DNA from: Pseudomonas hydrolytica
GTDB taxonomy: Bacteria; Pseudomonadota; Gammaproteobacteria; Pseudomonadales; Pseudomonadaceae
Reading direction: 5' to 3'
NCBI RefSeq assembly: GCF_021495345.1
Contig: NZ_CP099397.1
Span: 2,046,001 to 2,110,000, forward strand
Length of the DNA: 64,000 bases
Under the pieces are notes generated by a model that saw only the letters and a program-made list of their open reading frames with translations, searched no databases and was not told the DNA's origin. The first letter of the stretch is position 1; each line of letters begins with the position of its first letter. Of this stretch, positions 50,631 through 58,532 are shown one piece after another. Made by a program: the position numbers and the translations under genes.

Positions 50631-50822
50631 ATGGGTTCCACCCTCAACGGGCTGATCGGCCTGGTCATTCTGGCTCTGGACATCTGGGCCATCATCAACG
50701 TGGTGAAAAGCAACGCCGAAATCGGCATCAAGATTCTCTGGATTCTGCTGATCGTGCTGCTGCCGGTGCTGGGCCTGATCATTTGGGCGCTGATGGGGCC
50801 GCGCGGCAACGTCCGAGTCTGA
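50631..50822 (+). CDS. Small PLDc_N-domain membrane protein (63 aa)
   Basis: Two-helix membrane protein (TM about 5-24 and 33-53) with the PLDc_N pattern IWAIINVVKSNAEIGIKILWILLIVLLPVLG, as in stand-alone short proteins widespread in pseudomonads. Function unknown. ATG 50631 follows GGAG by about 6 bases. Its 3' end overlaps the probable start of the next gene. Confidence 0.8.
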   Translation: MGSTLNGLIGLVILALDIWAIINVVKSNAEIGIKILWILLIVLLPVLGLIIWALMGPRGNVRV

Positions 50823-51379
50823 TCCTGTGCCTGCTGGCGCTGCTGCTGGCCCCGCTCTGGGCCCTGGCGGCAGAGCAGGAGGAGCAGGCTTGGCAGGCGT
50901 TGCGCGAGGGACGCGCGCTGCTCATCCTGCGTCATACCACGGCGCCGGGCACTGGCGATCCCGCCCATTTCCAGCTGGGCAACTGCAGCACGCAGCGCAA
51001 TCTCAGCCAGCAGGGGCGTGAAGAGGCAAGGCGCTGGGGCGCGCTGTTGCGCAGCCAGGGCATCGGGCGGCCACGCCTGTTCAGCAGTCGCTGGTGCCGG
51101 GCGCTGGATACCGCGCGGGAGATGGGTCTGGGCACGGTACAACCGCTGCCGGCACTGGATTCCTTCTTCGCGCTACCCGGCAATGGCAGCGAGCAGACGT
51201 CGCAACTGATCCGCACCATCAACCTTATGCCGCCCGGAGAACCACTGGTGCTGGTGTCTCATCAGGTCAATATCACGGCCCTGACGCGCATCTTTCCGGC
51301 TTCCGGCGAAGGCTTGATCCTGGCTTTGCCGCTGCGCGCGGCGCCGCAGGTGCTGGCGCGTATCGCGCCGCCTCGATAG
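50783..51379 (+). CDS. Exported histidine phosphatase family protein
   Basis: Phosphoglycerate-mutase-like phosphatase, about 198 residues. The N-terminal phospho-His motif is LILRHTTAPGTGDP (RHT in place of RHG), the second Arg is in SSRWCRALDTA and the second His in LVLVSHQVN. A signal peptide (LILCLLALLLAPLWALA) precedes it, so it is periplasmic. There is no ATG in a sensible place; I use TTG 50783, which overlaps the PLDc_N gene by 40 bases, while CTG at 50819 is possible. The start is uncertain. Confidence 0.7.
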   Translation: MGADGAARQRPSLILCLLALLLAPLWALAAEQEEQAWQALREGRALLILRHTTAPGTGDPAHFQLGNCSTQRNLSQQGREEARRWGALLRSQGIGRPRLFSSRWCRALDTAREMGLGTVQPLPALDSFFALPGNGSEQTSQLIRTINLMPPGEPLVLVSHQVNITALTRIFPASGEGLILALPLRAAPQVLARIAPPR

Positions 51380-51509
51380 TGGTCGTGCATCAGCAGATCG
51401 GTCGCGCTGCTGCATTTGGCGCAAGTTGAACGAGCCAATGGAGCGCAGTCACCCTCTTTAGAGCCCAACTAGGGCTCGTCATAAGTAGCGATGGCTCCGT
51501 TGCCTACAG

Positions 51510-51992
51510 TCAGAGAGCGTCTTGCAGGTGCTTACGCAGCGTGATCAGGTCATCGCGCAGTTCACCGAGTTGCTCCATGCTCTGGCCGGTGGCCTTGAGG
51601 ATGCAGGCCGGGATGGCCTTGGCCTGTTCGTGAAGGGCGCGGCCCTTGTCGGTCAGATGCAGTTGAACGACCCGTTCGTCCTGGCTGCTGCGCTGGCGCT
51701 GCAACAGACCTTCGCTTTCCAGGCGCTTGAGCAGGGGGGTGAGCGAGCCTGGGTCGGTCAGCATGCGCGCGCTGATTTCGCTGACGGTGATCCCTTCGTT
51801 CTCCCACAGCACCAGCATGGCCAGATACTGCGGATAGGTCAGCCCCAGCGCTTGCAGCAGCGGCTTGTAGGTCTTGGTCATCAGCAGCGAGGTGGAATAG
51901 AGGGCGAAGCACAGCTGGTTGTCCAGCATCAGCTCGGCACAGGGCTGTACTTGAGTGGTCATGACGGTTGCCTTTGCGGTTGCGATGGGCAT
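51510..51992 (-). CDS. MarR-family, OhrR-type redox regulator
   Basis: Second OhrR-type protein in the window, 160 residues, or 150 if translation begins at ATG 51962. It has LDNQLCFALYSTSLLMTKTYKPLLQ with the reactive Cys, then LTYPQYLAMLVLWENEG and GSLTPLLKRLESEGLLQRQ. Unlike classical ohrR it has no ohr neighbour here. A ten-base palindrome TAGCGCGCTA (51998-52007) lies just upstream and may be its own operator. Confidence 0.85.
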   Translation of the reverse strand: MPIATAKATVMTTQVQPCAELMLDNQLCFALYSTSLLMTKTYKPLLQALGLTYPQYLAMLVLWENEGITVSEISARMLTDPGSLTPLLKRLESEGLLQRQRSSQDERVVQLHLTDKGRALHEQAKAIPACILKATGQSMEQLGELRDDLITLRKHLQDAL

Positions 51993-52058
51993 AAAGCTAG
52001 CGCGCTAATGATCATCGCGCCAGAGGATGGTGCGGGCAGTGCCCGCACCGAAGCCCGA

Positions 52059-52406
52059 TCAGCCGCAGGAAACGCGGGTGATCACGCGCTGATCGTCGAC
52101 GTTGAGGTTCAGGCGCTGGCCATTGTATTCCAGGGTCACCACGCTGCCTGGGGTCAGCACGCGGGCGGTGCTGGCACCGGCCTGCTGACGGGCCTGTTCA
52201 AGCAGCTCGGGCGTGGCCACTTTGCCTTGCAGATGCTCCACGGCCGCGGATGTGCAGCCCTGGCTGGGATCGGCGGGCTTCGCCGCCGGTTCGGATTTCT
52301 CGGCTGTGCTGCTGCAGCCGGCGGCCAGCAGGGCGGTGGCGAGAATCAGGCTGAAACGAGTCTTGAGGTTCAACGCTATGGGCTCCTTGTCCATGATCTT
52401 TTGCAT
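52059..52406 (-). CDS. I78-family peptidase-inhibitor lipoprotein
   Basis: Lipoprotein of 115 residues with lipobox LLAAGC (Cys about 31). The mature part holds the I78 elastase-inhibitor signature: GCTSAAVEHLQGKV, ARQQAGASTARVLTPGSVVTLEYNGQRLNLNVDD and the terminal ITRVSCG with a likely disulfide. It is probably a periplasmic inhibitor of serine proteases. Its ATG shares one base with the yceH-type stop (TAATG), so it is coupled. Confidence 0.82.
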   Translation of the reverse strand: MQKIMDKEPIALNLKTRFSLILATALLAAGCSSTAEKSEPAAKPADPSQGCTSAAVEHLQGKVATPELLEQARQQAGASTARVLTPGSVVTLEYNGQRLNLNVDDQRVITRVSCG

Positions 52407-53056
52407 TATTGCGCGCCTTCGAGGCGGGCCAGGCGTTCTTCCAGGGCAGCGATACGCGCCTCCAGTTCGACCAGACGATCTTCGCTAGGTGCCGAGGCGT
52501 CGCCACGGCTGGCTGGACGGCTGAGCAGCAGACTTTCCAGATCGGCGGGCTCGCCCAGCAGGTGCATGTAGCGATCCTCGCGCTGCCCGCTCTGGCGCGG
52601 CAGCAACACGGCCAACCCACGAGCGATGAGGCGTTCCAGCTGATGCTGGACCTCGTCCACATCGTCGAAGTCGTGCATGCGGTTGCTGCGCGTGAGCAGT
52701 TCGTTGAGGGTCTGCGGGCCGCGCAGCATCAACAGGCCCAGTAGCACCGTCTGCGGCTTGACCAGTTCCAGCTGCTTGTCGCAGCGCTGTTCCCAGCGGT
52801 CGGCGCGGCTGCCCATGACCAGGTGCACCAGCTTGCGCCCCTCGAGGCTGCGCAGGTAACGGCCGACCTCACCGGTTTCCAGCTGCATCAGCGGTTCGCG
52901 GCTGGTCTTCTGGTTGCAGGCCAGTTGCACGGCATTGAGGGTCAGCGGGTAGGTTTCCGGCGTGGTCAGCTGCTTCTCGATCAGGCAGCCGAGGATACGT
53001 ACCTCGACGGCATGCAGCGGCGTTTCACCAACCAGCGGGGAGGGGGCGAGAGACAT
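52406..53056 (-). CDS. YceH/DUF480 family protein
   Basis: Cytoplasmic protein of 216 residues with two winged-helix-like halves typical of DUF480 ([55 protein letters not shown]) and a C-terminal coiled coil ([20 protein letters not shown]). The molecular role of YceH is not well defined. It is the first gene of a pair with the I78 lipoprotein. Confidence 0.9.
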   Translation of the reverse strand: MSLAPSPLVGETPLHAVEVRILGCLIEKQLTTPETYPLTLNAVQLACNQKTSREPLMQLETGEVGRYLRSLEGRKLVHLVMGSRADRWEQRCDKQLELVKPQTVLLGLLMLRGPQTLNELLTRSNRMHDFDDVDEVQHQLERLIARGLAVLLPRQSGQREDRYMHLLGEPADLESLLLSRPASRGDASAPSEDRLVELEARIAALEERLARLEGAQ

Positions 53057-53104
53057 GGATCGATCCTGGCAGAAAGAACCTGCCTAGGGTAACGGCATCC
53101 GCGC

Positions 53105-53671
53105 TCAGCCGACAGGCTTCAATGTGTGTTCGAGCATGTCCAGGCTGGCCGCCAGTACCTGCTGGCGAGATTCCTGACTGGCCATCATGCGCGCCAGCAG
53201 CAGGCTGCCCAGGCATTGCGCGAGAACGGTCCAGGCCAGTTGTGCATCGCCGATGATCTCGGCCCAGGTTTCCTGCAGCTGCAGGATCTGTTGCTCGGTG
53301 CGCTGCCGCACGCTTTCGTCGGCGCGGGCGATTTCCGCACCCAGGGTAGGCAATACACAGCCTTTGTCGGGCTGCTCGACATGCGCCAGGCTGAGATAGG
53401 CCGCCAGGCAGCGTTGCAGCCTGTCGCGTCCGGCTTCGCCCGGCGCGCCGCCGAGCCGCGCCAGGCTGTTGCGCAGTTCGCGCTCGACCAGCTCGGCGAA
53501 CAGGGCGTCCTTGCTCGGAAAATGGCTGTAGAAGGCTGCGCCGGTCAGGCCGATGGTCTTCATCAGGGCATCCACACCGGTCACGGCAAAACCTTGCTGC
53601 TTGGCAATGGCGCCGCTGCTGGCCAGCAGGCGCTCGCGGGTTTCGGCCTTGTGTTCGGCGGAATAACGCAT
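53105..53671 (-). CDS. TetR-family repressor of the adjacent SDR operon
   Basis: TetR regulator of 188 residues with an N-terminal helix-turn-helix (VTGVDALMKTIGLTGAAFYSHFPSKDALF) and a helical ligand domain. GGAG lies 9 bases before ATG 53671. It is divergent from an SDR gene; two tandem quasi-palindromes in the shared gap are its likely operator. The NemR/AcrR-like N-terminus suggests an electrophile or small aromatic inducer, which is speculative. Confidence 0.85.
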   Translation of the reverse strand: MRYSAEHKAETRERLLASSGAIAKQQGFAVTGVDALMKTIGLTGAAFYSHFPSKDALFAELVERELRNSLARLGGAPGEAGRDRLQRCLAAYLSLAHVEQPDKGCVLPTLGAEIARADESVRQRTEQQILQLQETWAEIIGDAQLAWTVLAQCLGSLLLARMMASQESRQQVLAASLDMLEHTLKPVG

Positions 53672-53718
53672 GAATGGCTCCGTGAAGAGGGTGGCTTGAC
53701 CTGCTCGGAAGCGTAGCA

Positions 53719-53745
53719 TAACGTTCGTTAAGCTAACGATCGTTA
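53719..53745. promoter_or_regulatory. TetR operator: tandem TAACGWTCGTTA sites
   Basis: TAACGTTCGTTA (53719-53730) and the perfect palindrome TAACGATCGTTA (53734-53745) are spaced by 3 bases, 15 bp centre-to-centre, in the divergent TetR/SDR promoter gap. Confidence 0.8.
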
Positions 53746-53761
53746 GTTAATGGAGAAAGCC

Positions 53762-54493
53762 ATGAGCGAGAACAAGAAGGTCGCCTTGATCATCGGCGCC
53801 GGCGACGCCACCGGTGGCGCCATTGCCCGACGTTTTGCCCGCGAAGGCTATGTGGCCTGCGTTACCCGCCGCAGCCTGGACAAGCTGCAGCCGTTGCTGG
53901 AGGACATCCGCAGCGAAGGCGGCGAGGCCCATGGTTTTGCCTCCGATGCGCGGCGCGAGGAGCAGGTGGCCGAGCTGGTCGAAAGCATCGAGCGTGACAT
54001 CGGCCCCATCGAGGTGATGGTGTTCAACATCGGCGCCAACGTGCCGTGCAGCATTCTCGAAGAAACCGCGCGCAAGTATTTCAAGATTTGGGAAATGGCC
54101 TGCTTCGCCGGCTTTCTCACCAGCCAGGCGGTGGCCAAGCGCATGGTCGCGCGCAGACGCGGCACCATCCTGTTCACCGGTGCCACGGCCGGGCTGCGTG
54201 GCGCCACCGGATTCGCCGCCTTTGCCGGCGCCAAGCACGGCATACGCGCGCTGGCGCAGAGCATGGCGCGCGAGCTGGGACCGCTGAATATCCATGTCGC
54301 CCATGTGGTGGTGGACGGCGCCATCGATACCGCCTTCATCCGCGACAGCTTTCCCGAGCTGTACGCCAGGAAGGATCAGGATGGCATTCTCGATCCCGAG
54401 CATATCGCCGACAGCTACTGGTTCCTGCACGCTCAGCCGCGCGACGCCTGGACCTTCGAGCTGGATCTGCGTCCATGGATCGAGCGCTGGTAA
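53762..54493 (+). CDS. Atypical SDR (catalytic Tyr replaced by Phe)
   Basis: Short-chain dehydrogenase fold of 243 residues with a Rossmann cofactor motif (IIGAGDATGGAIARRFA). The canonical YxxxK is FAGAK in ATGFAAFAGAKHG, and the Ser segment reads ILFTGATAG, so classic reductase chemistry is doubtful; the Lys remains. GGAG is placed 7 bases before ATG 53762. It is followed by an HCCA-isomerase-like gene, suggesting joint action on an aromatic or thiol-conjugated substrate under TetR control. Confidence 0.82.
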   Translation: MSENKKVALIIGAGDATGGAIARRFAREGYVACVTRRSLDKLQPLLEDIRSEGGEAHGFASDARREEQVAELVESIERDIGPIEVMVFNIGANVPCSILEETARKYFKIWEMACFAGFLTSQAVAKRMVARRRGTILFTGATAGLRGATGFAAFAGAKHGIRALAQSMARELGPLNIHVAHVVVDGAIDTAFIRDSFPELYARKDQDGILDPEHIADSYWFLHAQPRDAWTFELDLRPWIERW

Positions 54494-54536
54494 CCTGCCC
54501 TGAACCCATAACCACAATAACGAGCGAGTGAAAGCC

Positions 54537-55130
54537 ATGAGCAAGACGGTGGAGTTTTTCTTCGACCTGGGCAGTCCGGCCTCCTACCTGGCCCATACCC
54601 AGCTACCTGATCTGTGTCGCGACGCCGGGGCTGAATTGGTCTATCGGCCGATGCTGCTGGGCGCGGTGTTCCAGGCTACCGGCAACGCCTCGCCGGCGAT
54701 GATTCCGGCCAAGGGGCGCTACATGCTGCGCGACCTGGCACGCTTCGCCGAGCGCTACGGCGTACCGATGCGCTTCAACCCGCATTTCCCCATCAATACC
54801 CTGACGCTGATGCGCCTGCTGGTGGCCGTTCAACTGCATCAGCCGGAGCGCTTCGACGATGCCTTGCAGGCGCTATTCCGGGCGATCTGGGTGGACGGTA
54901 TTCACATGGGCGACCCGGCCAAGGTGGCCGAAGTGCTGACGGCGGCCGGCTTCGACGCCCAGGCGTTGCAGGCGCAGATCGCCGAACAGCAGGTCAAGGA
55001 CGCGCTCAAGGCGAGCACCGAAGAGGCGGTCAAGCGCGGCGTATTCGGCGCACCGACCTGTTTCGTCGATGGCGAGATGTTCTTCGGCCAGGATCGCCTG
55101 GAGTTCGTACGCGAAGCACTGCGCGACTGA
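54537..55130 (+). CDS. 2-hydroxychromene-2-carboxylate isomerase-like protein (DsbA/kappa-GST fold)
   Basis: Glutathione-dependent isomerase-type protein of 197 residues. VEFFFDLGSPASYLAHTQLP carries the conserved Ser that activates GSH in HCCA isomerases and kappa GSTs, and RGVFGAPTCFVDGEMFFGQDRL is the cis-Pro/C-terminal signature. No naphthalene-pathway genes are near, so the substrate is unknown. It probably forms an operon with the upstream SDR. Confidence 0.88.
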   Translation: MSKTVEFFFDLGSPASYLAHTQLPDLCRDAGAELVYRPMLLGAVFQATGNASPAMIPAKGRYMLRDLARFAERYGVPMRFNPHFPINTLTLMRLLVAVQLHQPERFDDALQALFRAIWVDGIHMGDPAKVAEVLTAAGFDAQALQAQIAEQQVKDALKASTEEAVKRGVFGAPTCFVDGEMFFGQDRLEFVREALRD

Positions 55131-55176
55131 TGTCTGGCACAATGGCGGGGTTCTTTTTCCGCCATTCGAGCCACCG

Positions 55177-55392
55177 ATGAACCCCGAAGCGCTGAAACTC
55201 CTGGTGACCCGCCGCATGCCCTACGGCAAGTACAAGGACCGGCTGATCGCCGACCTGCCGGGCCATTACCTCAACTGGTTCGCCCGCACGGGCTTTCCCA
55301 AGGGCGAGCTGGGCCAGCTGCTCGCGCTGATGCAGGAGATCGACCACAACGGCCTCAAGCCGCTGCTCGATCCGTTGCGCGACCGTTCGTAG
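55177..55392 (+). CDS. DUF3820 family protein (71 aa)
   Basis: Small protein of 71 residues, MNPEALKLLVTRRMPYGKYKD then LPGHYLNWFARTGFPKGELG, matching the DUF3820 pattern (MPFGKYKG...LP..YL.WF). In P. aeruginosa a homologue has been listed as a putative quorum-sensing-regulated factor; the function is unclear. Its TAG stop coincides with the GTAG of a downstream repeat. Confidence 0.88.
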   Translation: MNPEALKLLVTRRMPYGKYKDRLIADLPGHYLNWFARTGFPKGELGQLLALMQEIDHNGLKPLLDPLRDRS

Positions 55393-55517
55393 CCTGGATG
55401 AAAATCCGCGGGAGACTTCGAACTCTCCCGGATGCCCGTAGGGTGCGCCGTGTGCATCGCCCCTGCACATTGCAGAAGGAGCCACTGCAAGCCATCGGTG
55501 CGCGCGGCGCACCCTAC
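55389..55517. repeat. Decayed CGTAG-type repeat plus REP-like inverted pair
   Basis: A CGTAGCCTGGATG...CTCCCGGATGCCCGTAG structure (55388-55440) runs into a REP-like pair: 55438-55458 (GTAGGG..., arm slightly changed) and 55497-55517 (GGTGCGC...CCCTAC). It fills the gap between the DUF3820 gene and a small minus-strand gene. Confidence 0.72.
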
Positions 55518-55530
55518 GTCTGGGTTGGCC

Positions 55531-55779
55531 TCAATGCCAATTGCGGCCGTGATCCAGCTTCTGATCCACCAGCCATTTGCCATGGGCGATGGACGCGTGC
55601 TGGGCCTTGTGCAGATCATCCATGAAGGCGTAATCCACCGGCAGGGTCTGGCGTTTGCTGGTGTTGCCGTCGGGGTCGGTGATCTGGCATCCGCCGGCCC
55701 AGGGCGTGGGCAGGCCGGGATGTTCCATGACACTGGCGCGGATGACGTGATCGCGATGGGTGCAGGTAAGCGCGCTCAT
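55531..55779 (-). CDS. Conserved-looking small hypothetical protein (82 aa)
   Basis: Soluble protein of 82 residues with His/Cys-containing ends (LTCTHRDHVIRA, GGCQITDPDGNTSKRQTLP, DQKLDHGRNWH). GAGGTGG lies 8 bases before its ATG. Codon use matches the genome. I do not recognise a family. It is convergent with the DUF3820 gene across the repeats. From 55780 to 55978 I see no further feature. Confidence 0.6.
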   Translation of the reverse strand: MSALTCTHRDHVIRASVMEHPGLPTPWAGGCQITDPDGNTSKRQTLPVDYAFMDDLHKAQHASIAHGKWLVDQKLDHGRNWH

Positions 55780-55978
55780 GAGGCCACCTCGTGGATCAAG
55801 GCGCCGCCCTCGGCGTCGACGCTACACCGAGGTTCCAGCCGGGAGCCGGTAGCGGCGCCGCGTGGATGAGTGGTGCGTCTGTTCCCCTACCTTAGTCCAG
55901 ATGTCGCGGCCGCGAGCGTTGCCCGACAAACGCGCAGGGCCGGCAACGGCCGGCCCTGCGTCTGCTGCTGACGAGCCT

Positions 55979-56866
55979 CTACTCGGCAGCCTCACTCACC
56001 TTGTTGAGGTTTCTCGGCTTCGGCGCAAAGCGCGCCGCCAGGCGCATCGAGACGGTCACCAGGCGCTGATACAGCGCCGGCATGCTGCGCTGCATCCAGT
56101 CCAGGGCATGGGCATCGGCACCGATCAGAATGCGCCGTTTGTTGGCCAGCACTCCGTTTACGATGACCTTGGCCGCCTGTTCCGGCGTGGTGCGCAGCAA
56201 CTGGTCGTTGAACTGCTGGCGCGCCTGCTCGGTTTCCTGGCCGGTGACCTTGGTCAGGCTGTCGTTCACCCGCGCCGTCTTGGCGATGTTGGTCTTGATG
56301 CCGCCCGGATGCACGCAGCTGGCGGAAACGCCGCAGTCGGCCATGTCCAGTTCCTGGCGCAGCGATTCGGTAAAGCCGCGTACGGCGAACTTGCTGGCGT
56401 TGTAGGCGCTCATGCCCGGCTGGGAGAACAGGCCGAACACGCTGGAGACGTTAATCACGTGTCCCTGGCCGGCCGCCTTGAGGTAGGGCAGGAAGGCCTT
56501 GGTGCCGTTCACCACGCCCCAGAAGTTGATGTTCATGATCCACTCGTAGTCGGCATGGTCGTTGCCCTCCACGGTGCCGCCCTGAGCCACGCCGGCATTG
56601 TTGAAGATGGCGTTGACCCGGGCGAACTCGCTGACTACCTGCTCCGCCCAGGCCTCGACCGCAGCGCGGTCGGCAACGTCGACGCGTTGTCCGCTGACGG
56701 TGACGCCGAGCTTGCGGGCCTGCTCGACGGTTTCCTGGAGGCCCTCGACATTGACGTCGGACAGCGCCAGGTGGCAGCCCTGGCGCGCCAGGTGGTAGGC
56801 GAGGGCGCGGCCGATACCGGAGCCGGCGCCAGTGATGGCGGCAACCTTGTTCTCGAAGGATTTCAT
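55979..56866 (-). CDS. Short-chain dehydrogenase/reductase
   Basis: Classical SDR of 295 residues: cofactor motif TGAGSGIGRALA, NNAG, active Ser in VINVSSVFG and YNASK. A C-terminal extension (about 255-295) is basic and hydrophobic, possibly membrane-associated. ATG 56866 overlaps the FMO stop by four bases, so the two are co-translated; their pairing (PA1537-PA1538 in PAO1) suggests sequential oxidation of one substrate. Confidence 0.9.
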   Translation of the reverse strand: MKSFENKVAAITGAGSGIGRALAYHLARQGCHLALSDVNVEGLQETVEQARKLGVTVSGQRVDVADRAAVEAWAEQVVSEFARVNAIFNNAGVAQGGTVEGNDHADYEWIMNINFWGVVNGTKAFLPYLKAAGQGHVINVSSVFGLFSQPGMSAYNASKFAVRGFTESLRQELDMADCGVSASCVHPGGIKTNIAKTARVNDSLTKVTGQETEQARQQFNDQLLRTTPEQAAKVIVNGVLANKRRILIGADAHALDWMQRSMPALYQRLVTVSMRLAARFAPKPRNLNKVSEAAE

Positions 56867-58416
56867 GCGCTGACCTCCTGCGCGGCGAGGGTGATGGCAT
56901 TGCTCTGCGCCGGATGCGCGGCGTGCTTGCGGCTGAAGTGGTAGGCATGCGGATCGAAGTTGCGCGTCAGCATGCGAAAGCGCCAGGTGAAGCCCGGCCA
57001 CACCGTACAGTTGCGTCCGCTGACCGGGTGCAGATACCAGCTCATGCAGCCGCCGGCGTTCCATACGGTGCTGCCGAGGGTGCCCTGGATCTTGCGGTTG
57101 AAGGCGTCCTGCGCCTCGCGCTTGGGTTCCAGGCTCTGCAGTTGGCCCTCTTCGAGCTGCCTGAGGGCGCCGAGCACATAGGTGATCTGCGACTCGATCA
57201 TGTAGACCATGGAGTTGTGGCCCAGGCCGGTGTTCGGCCCCATGAGGAAGAACAGGTTGGGGAAGCCCGCGGTCATGGTGCCCTTGTAGGCTTCCGGACC
57301 TTCGGGCCAGGTGTCGAGCAGATCGACGCCGCCACGGCCGAACACCGTGCCGCGCGGCAGCGGGTCGCTGGGGGTGAAGCCGGTGCCGAAGATGATGGCA
57401 TCCACTTCGCGCTCCTGGCCGTCGGCGGTGCGCACGGCGCCCGGCAGGATTTCGGCGATACCGTCGGTGATCACCTCGACGTTGGCCTGGGTCAGCGCCG
57501 GGTAGTAGTCATTGGAGATCAGCACCCGCTTGCAGCCCATGGTGTAGTCCGGGGTGACCTTGGCGCGCAGCACCGGGTCCTTGATCTGCTTCTTGATGTA
57601 CAGCTTGGCGATGCCCTGGGCCATGCGCAGCAGGCGCGGGGCGAAGGCGAAGGCGATCACCCGGCTTTCCAGGATGCCGTACAGGGCGCCGCGCCAGAGT
57701 TTCTGCACCAGCGGAAAGCGCTTGAAGCGCTGGCGTTCGCCATCGCCAATGGCGCGATCGGGCTTGGGCATGATCCACGGCGCGGTTCGCTGGTAGAGAT
57801 CGAGCCGCGCCACCTGCTTCTGAATCTGCGGCACGAACTGGATGGCCGAGGCGCCGGTGCCGATCACCGCCACGCGTTTGCCGCTCAGGTCATAGTCGTG
57901 ATTCCACTGCTGCGAGTGGAACACCTCGCCAGTGAAGGTCTCCAGGCCCTTGAGCTTGGGGATCGAGGGTGTCGACAGGGCGCCCATGCCGGAGACCACG
58001 AATTGCGCGCTGTACTGGTTGCCGGCACGGTCCTGCAGGTGCCACAACTCGGCGTGCTCGTCCCAGCGCATCTGTACCACTTCGGTGCCCAGCAGGGTCT
58101 TGTCCTGCAAGCGGTACTTCGCCCAGCAGCCTTCCAGGTAGGCCTTGATTTCCGGCTGCCTGGCGAACATCCGCGTCCAGTTCGGGTTGGGCTCGAAGGA
58201 AAAGGAGTACAGGTGCGATTGCACGTCGCAGCCGCAACCCGGGTAGTTGTTCACCCGCCAGGTGCCGCCGACGCCGGCTTCCTTTTCGAACAGCAGGAAG
58301 TCCTGCTCGCCCTGCTGCTTGAGGCGGATGGCCATGCCGAGGCCGGAGAAGCCGCTGCCGAGGATGGCGATCTTGCAATGGCGGGCAGCGGTAGGGGGTG
58401 ACACGGGCGCATTCAT
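56863..58416 (-). CDS. Flavin-containing (Baeyer-Villiger-type) monooxygenase
   Basis: Class B flavoprotein monooxygenase of 517 residues. It has FAD-binding GSGFSGLG near the N-terminus, an NADPH-binding GTGASA motif and the BVMO fingerprint FTGEVFHSQQWNHDYDL, close to FxGxxxHxxxW[P/D]. The natural substrate is unknown; ketones or long-chain oxygenated hydrocarbons are plausible given AlkB2 in the same genome. It is divergent from a TetR gene with a two-site operator. Confidence 0.9.
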   Translation of the reverse strand: MNAPVSPPTAARHCKIAILGSGFSGLGMAIRLKQQGEQDFLLFEKEAGVGGTWRVNNYPGCGCDVQSHLYSFSFEPNPNWTRMFARQPEIKAYLEGCWAKYRLQDKTLLGTEVVQMRWDEHAELWHLQDRAGNQYSAQFVVSGMGALSTPSIPKLKGLETFTGEVFHSQQWNHDYDLSGKRVAVIGTGASAIQFVPQIQKQVARLDLYQRTAPWIMPKPDRAIGDGERQRFKRFPLVQKLWRGALYGILESRVIAFAFAPRLLRMAQGIAKLYIKKQIKDPVLRAKVTPDYTMGCKRVLISNDYYPALTQANVEVITDGIAEILPGAVRTADGQEREVDAIIFGTGFTPSDPLPRGTVFGRGGVDLLDTWPEGPEAYKGTMTAGFPNLFFLMGPNTGLGHNSMVYMIESQITYVLGALRQLEEGQLQSLEPKREAQDAFNRKIQGTLGSTVWNAGGCMSWYLHPVSGRNCTVWPGFTWRFRMLTRNFDPHAYHFSRKHAAHPAQSNAITLAAQEVSA

Positions 58417-58447
58417 GGCCGGACTCCTGCTTGTCGTTCTTGTTGGT

Positions 58448-58483
58448 GTCTACATCTGTATACCAAGGTAGACATGTGTATAC
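58448..58483. promoter_or_regulatory. Tandem operator sites between FMO and TetR genes
   Basis: Two 16-base copies, GTCTACATCTGTATAC (58448-58463) and GTAGACATGTGTATAC (58468-58483), 13 of 16 identical, start 20 bp apart, that is, on the same DNA face. They sit 32 bases before the FMO start and are the likely binding sites of the divergent TetR protein. Confidence 0.7.
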
Positions 58484-58532
58484 TTTGCGGCAAGCCATAG
58501 AATCGACAAACCAACTTTAGGTAGGGGTAAGG

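Noticed and set aside
53762..54493. Pseudogene call for the Tyr-less SDR
   Set aside because: The frame is full length with a good ribosome site and conserved cofactor motif, so I treat it as an intact variant.
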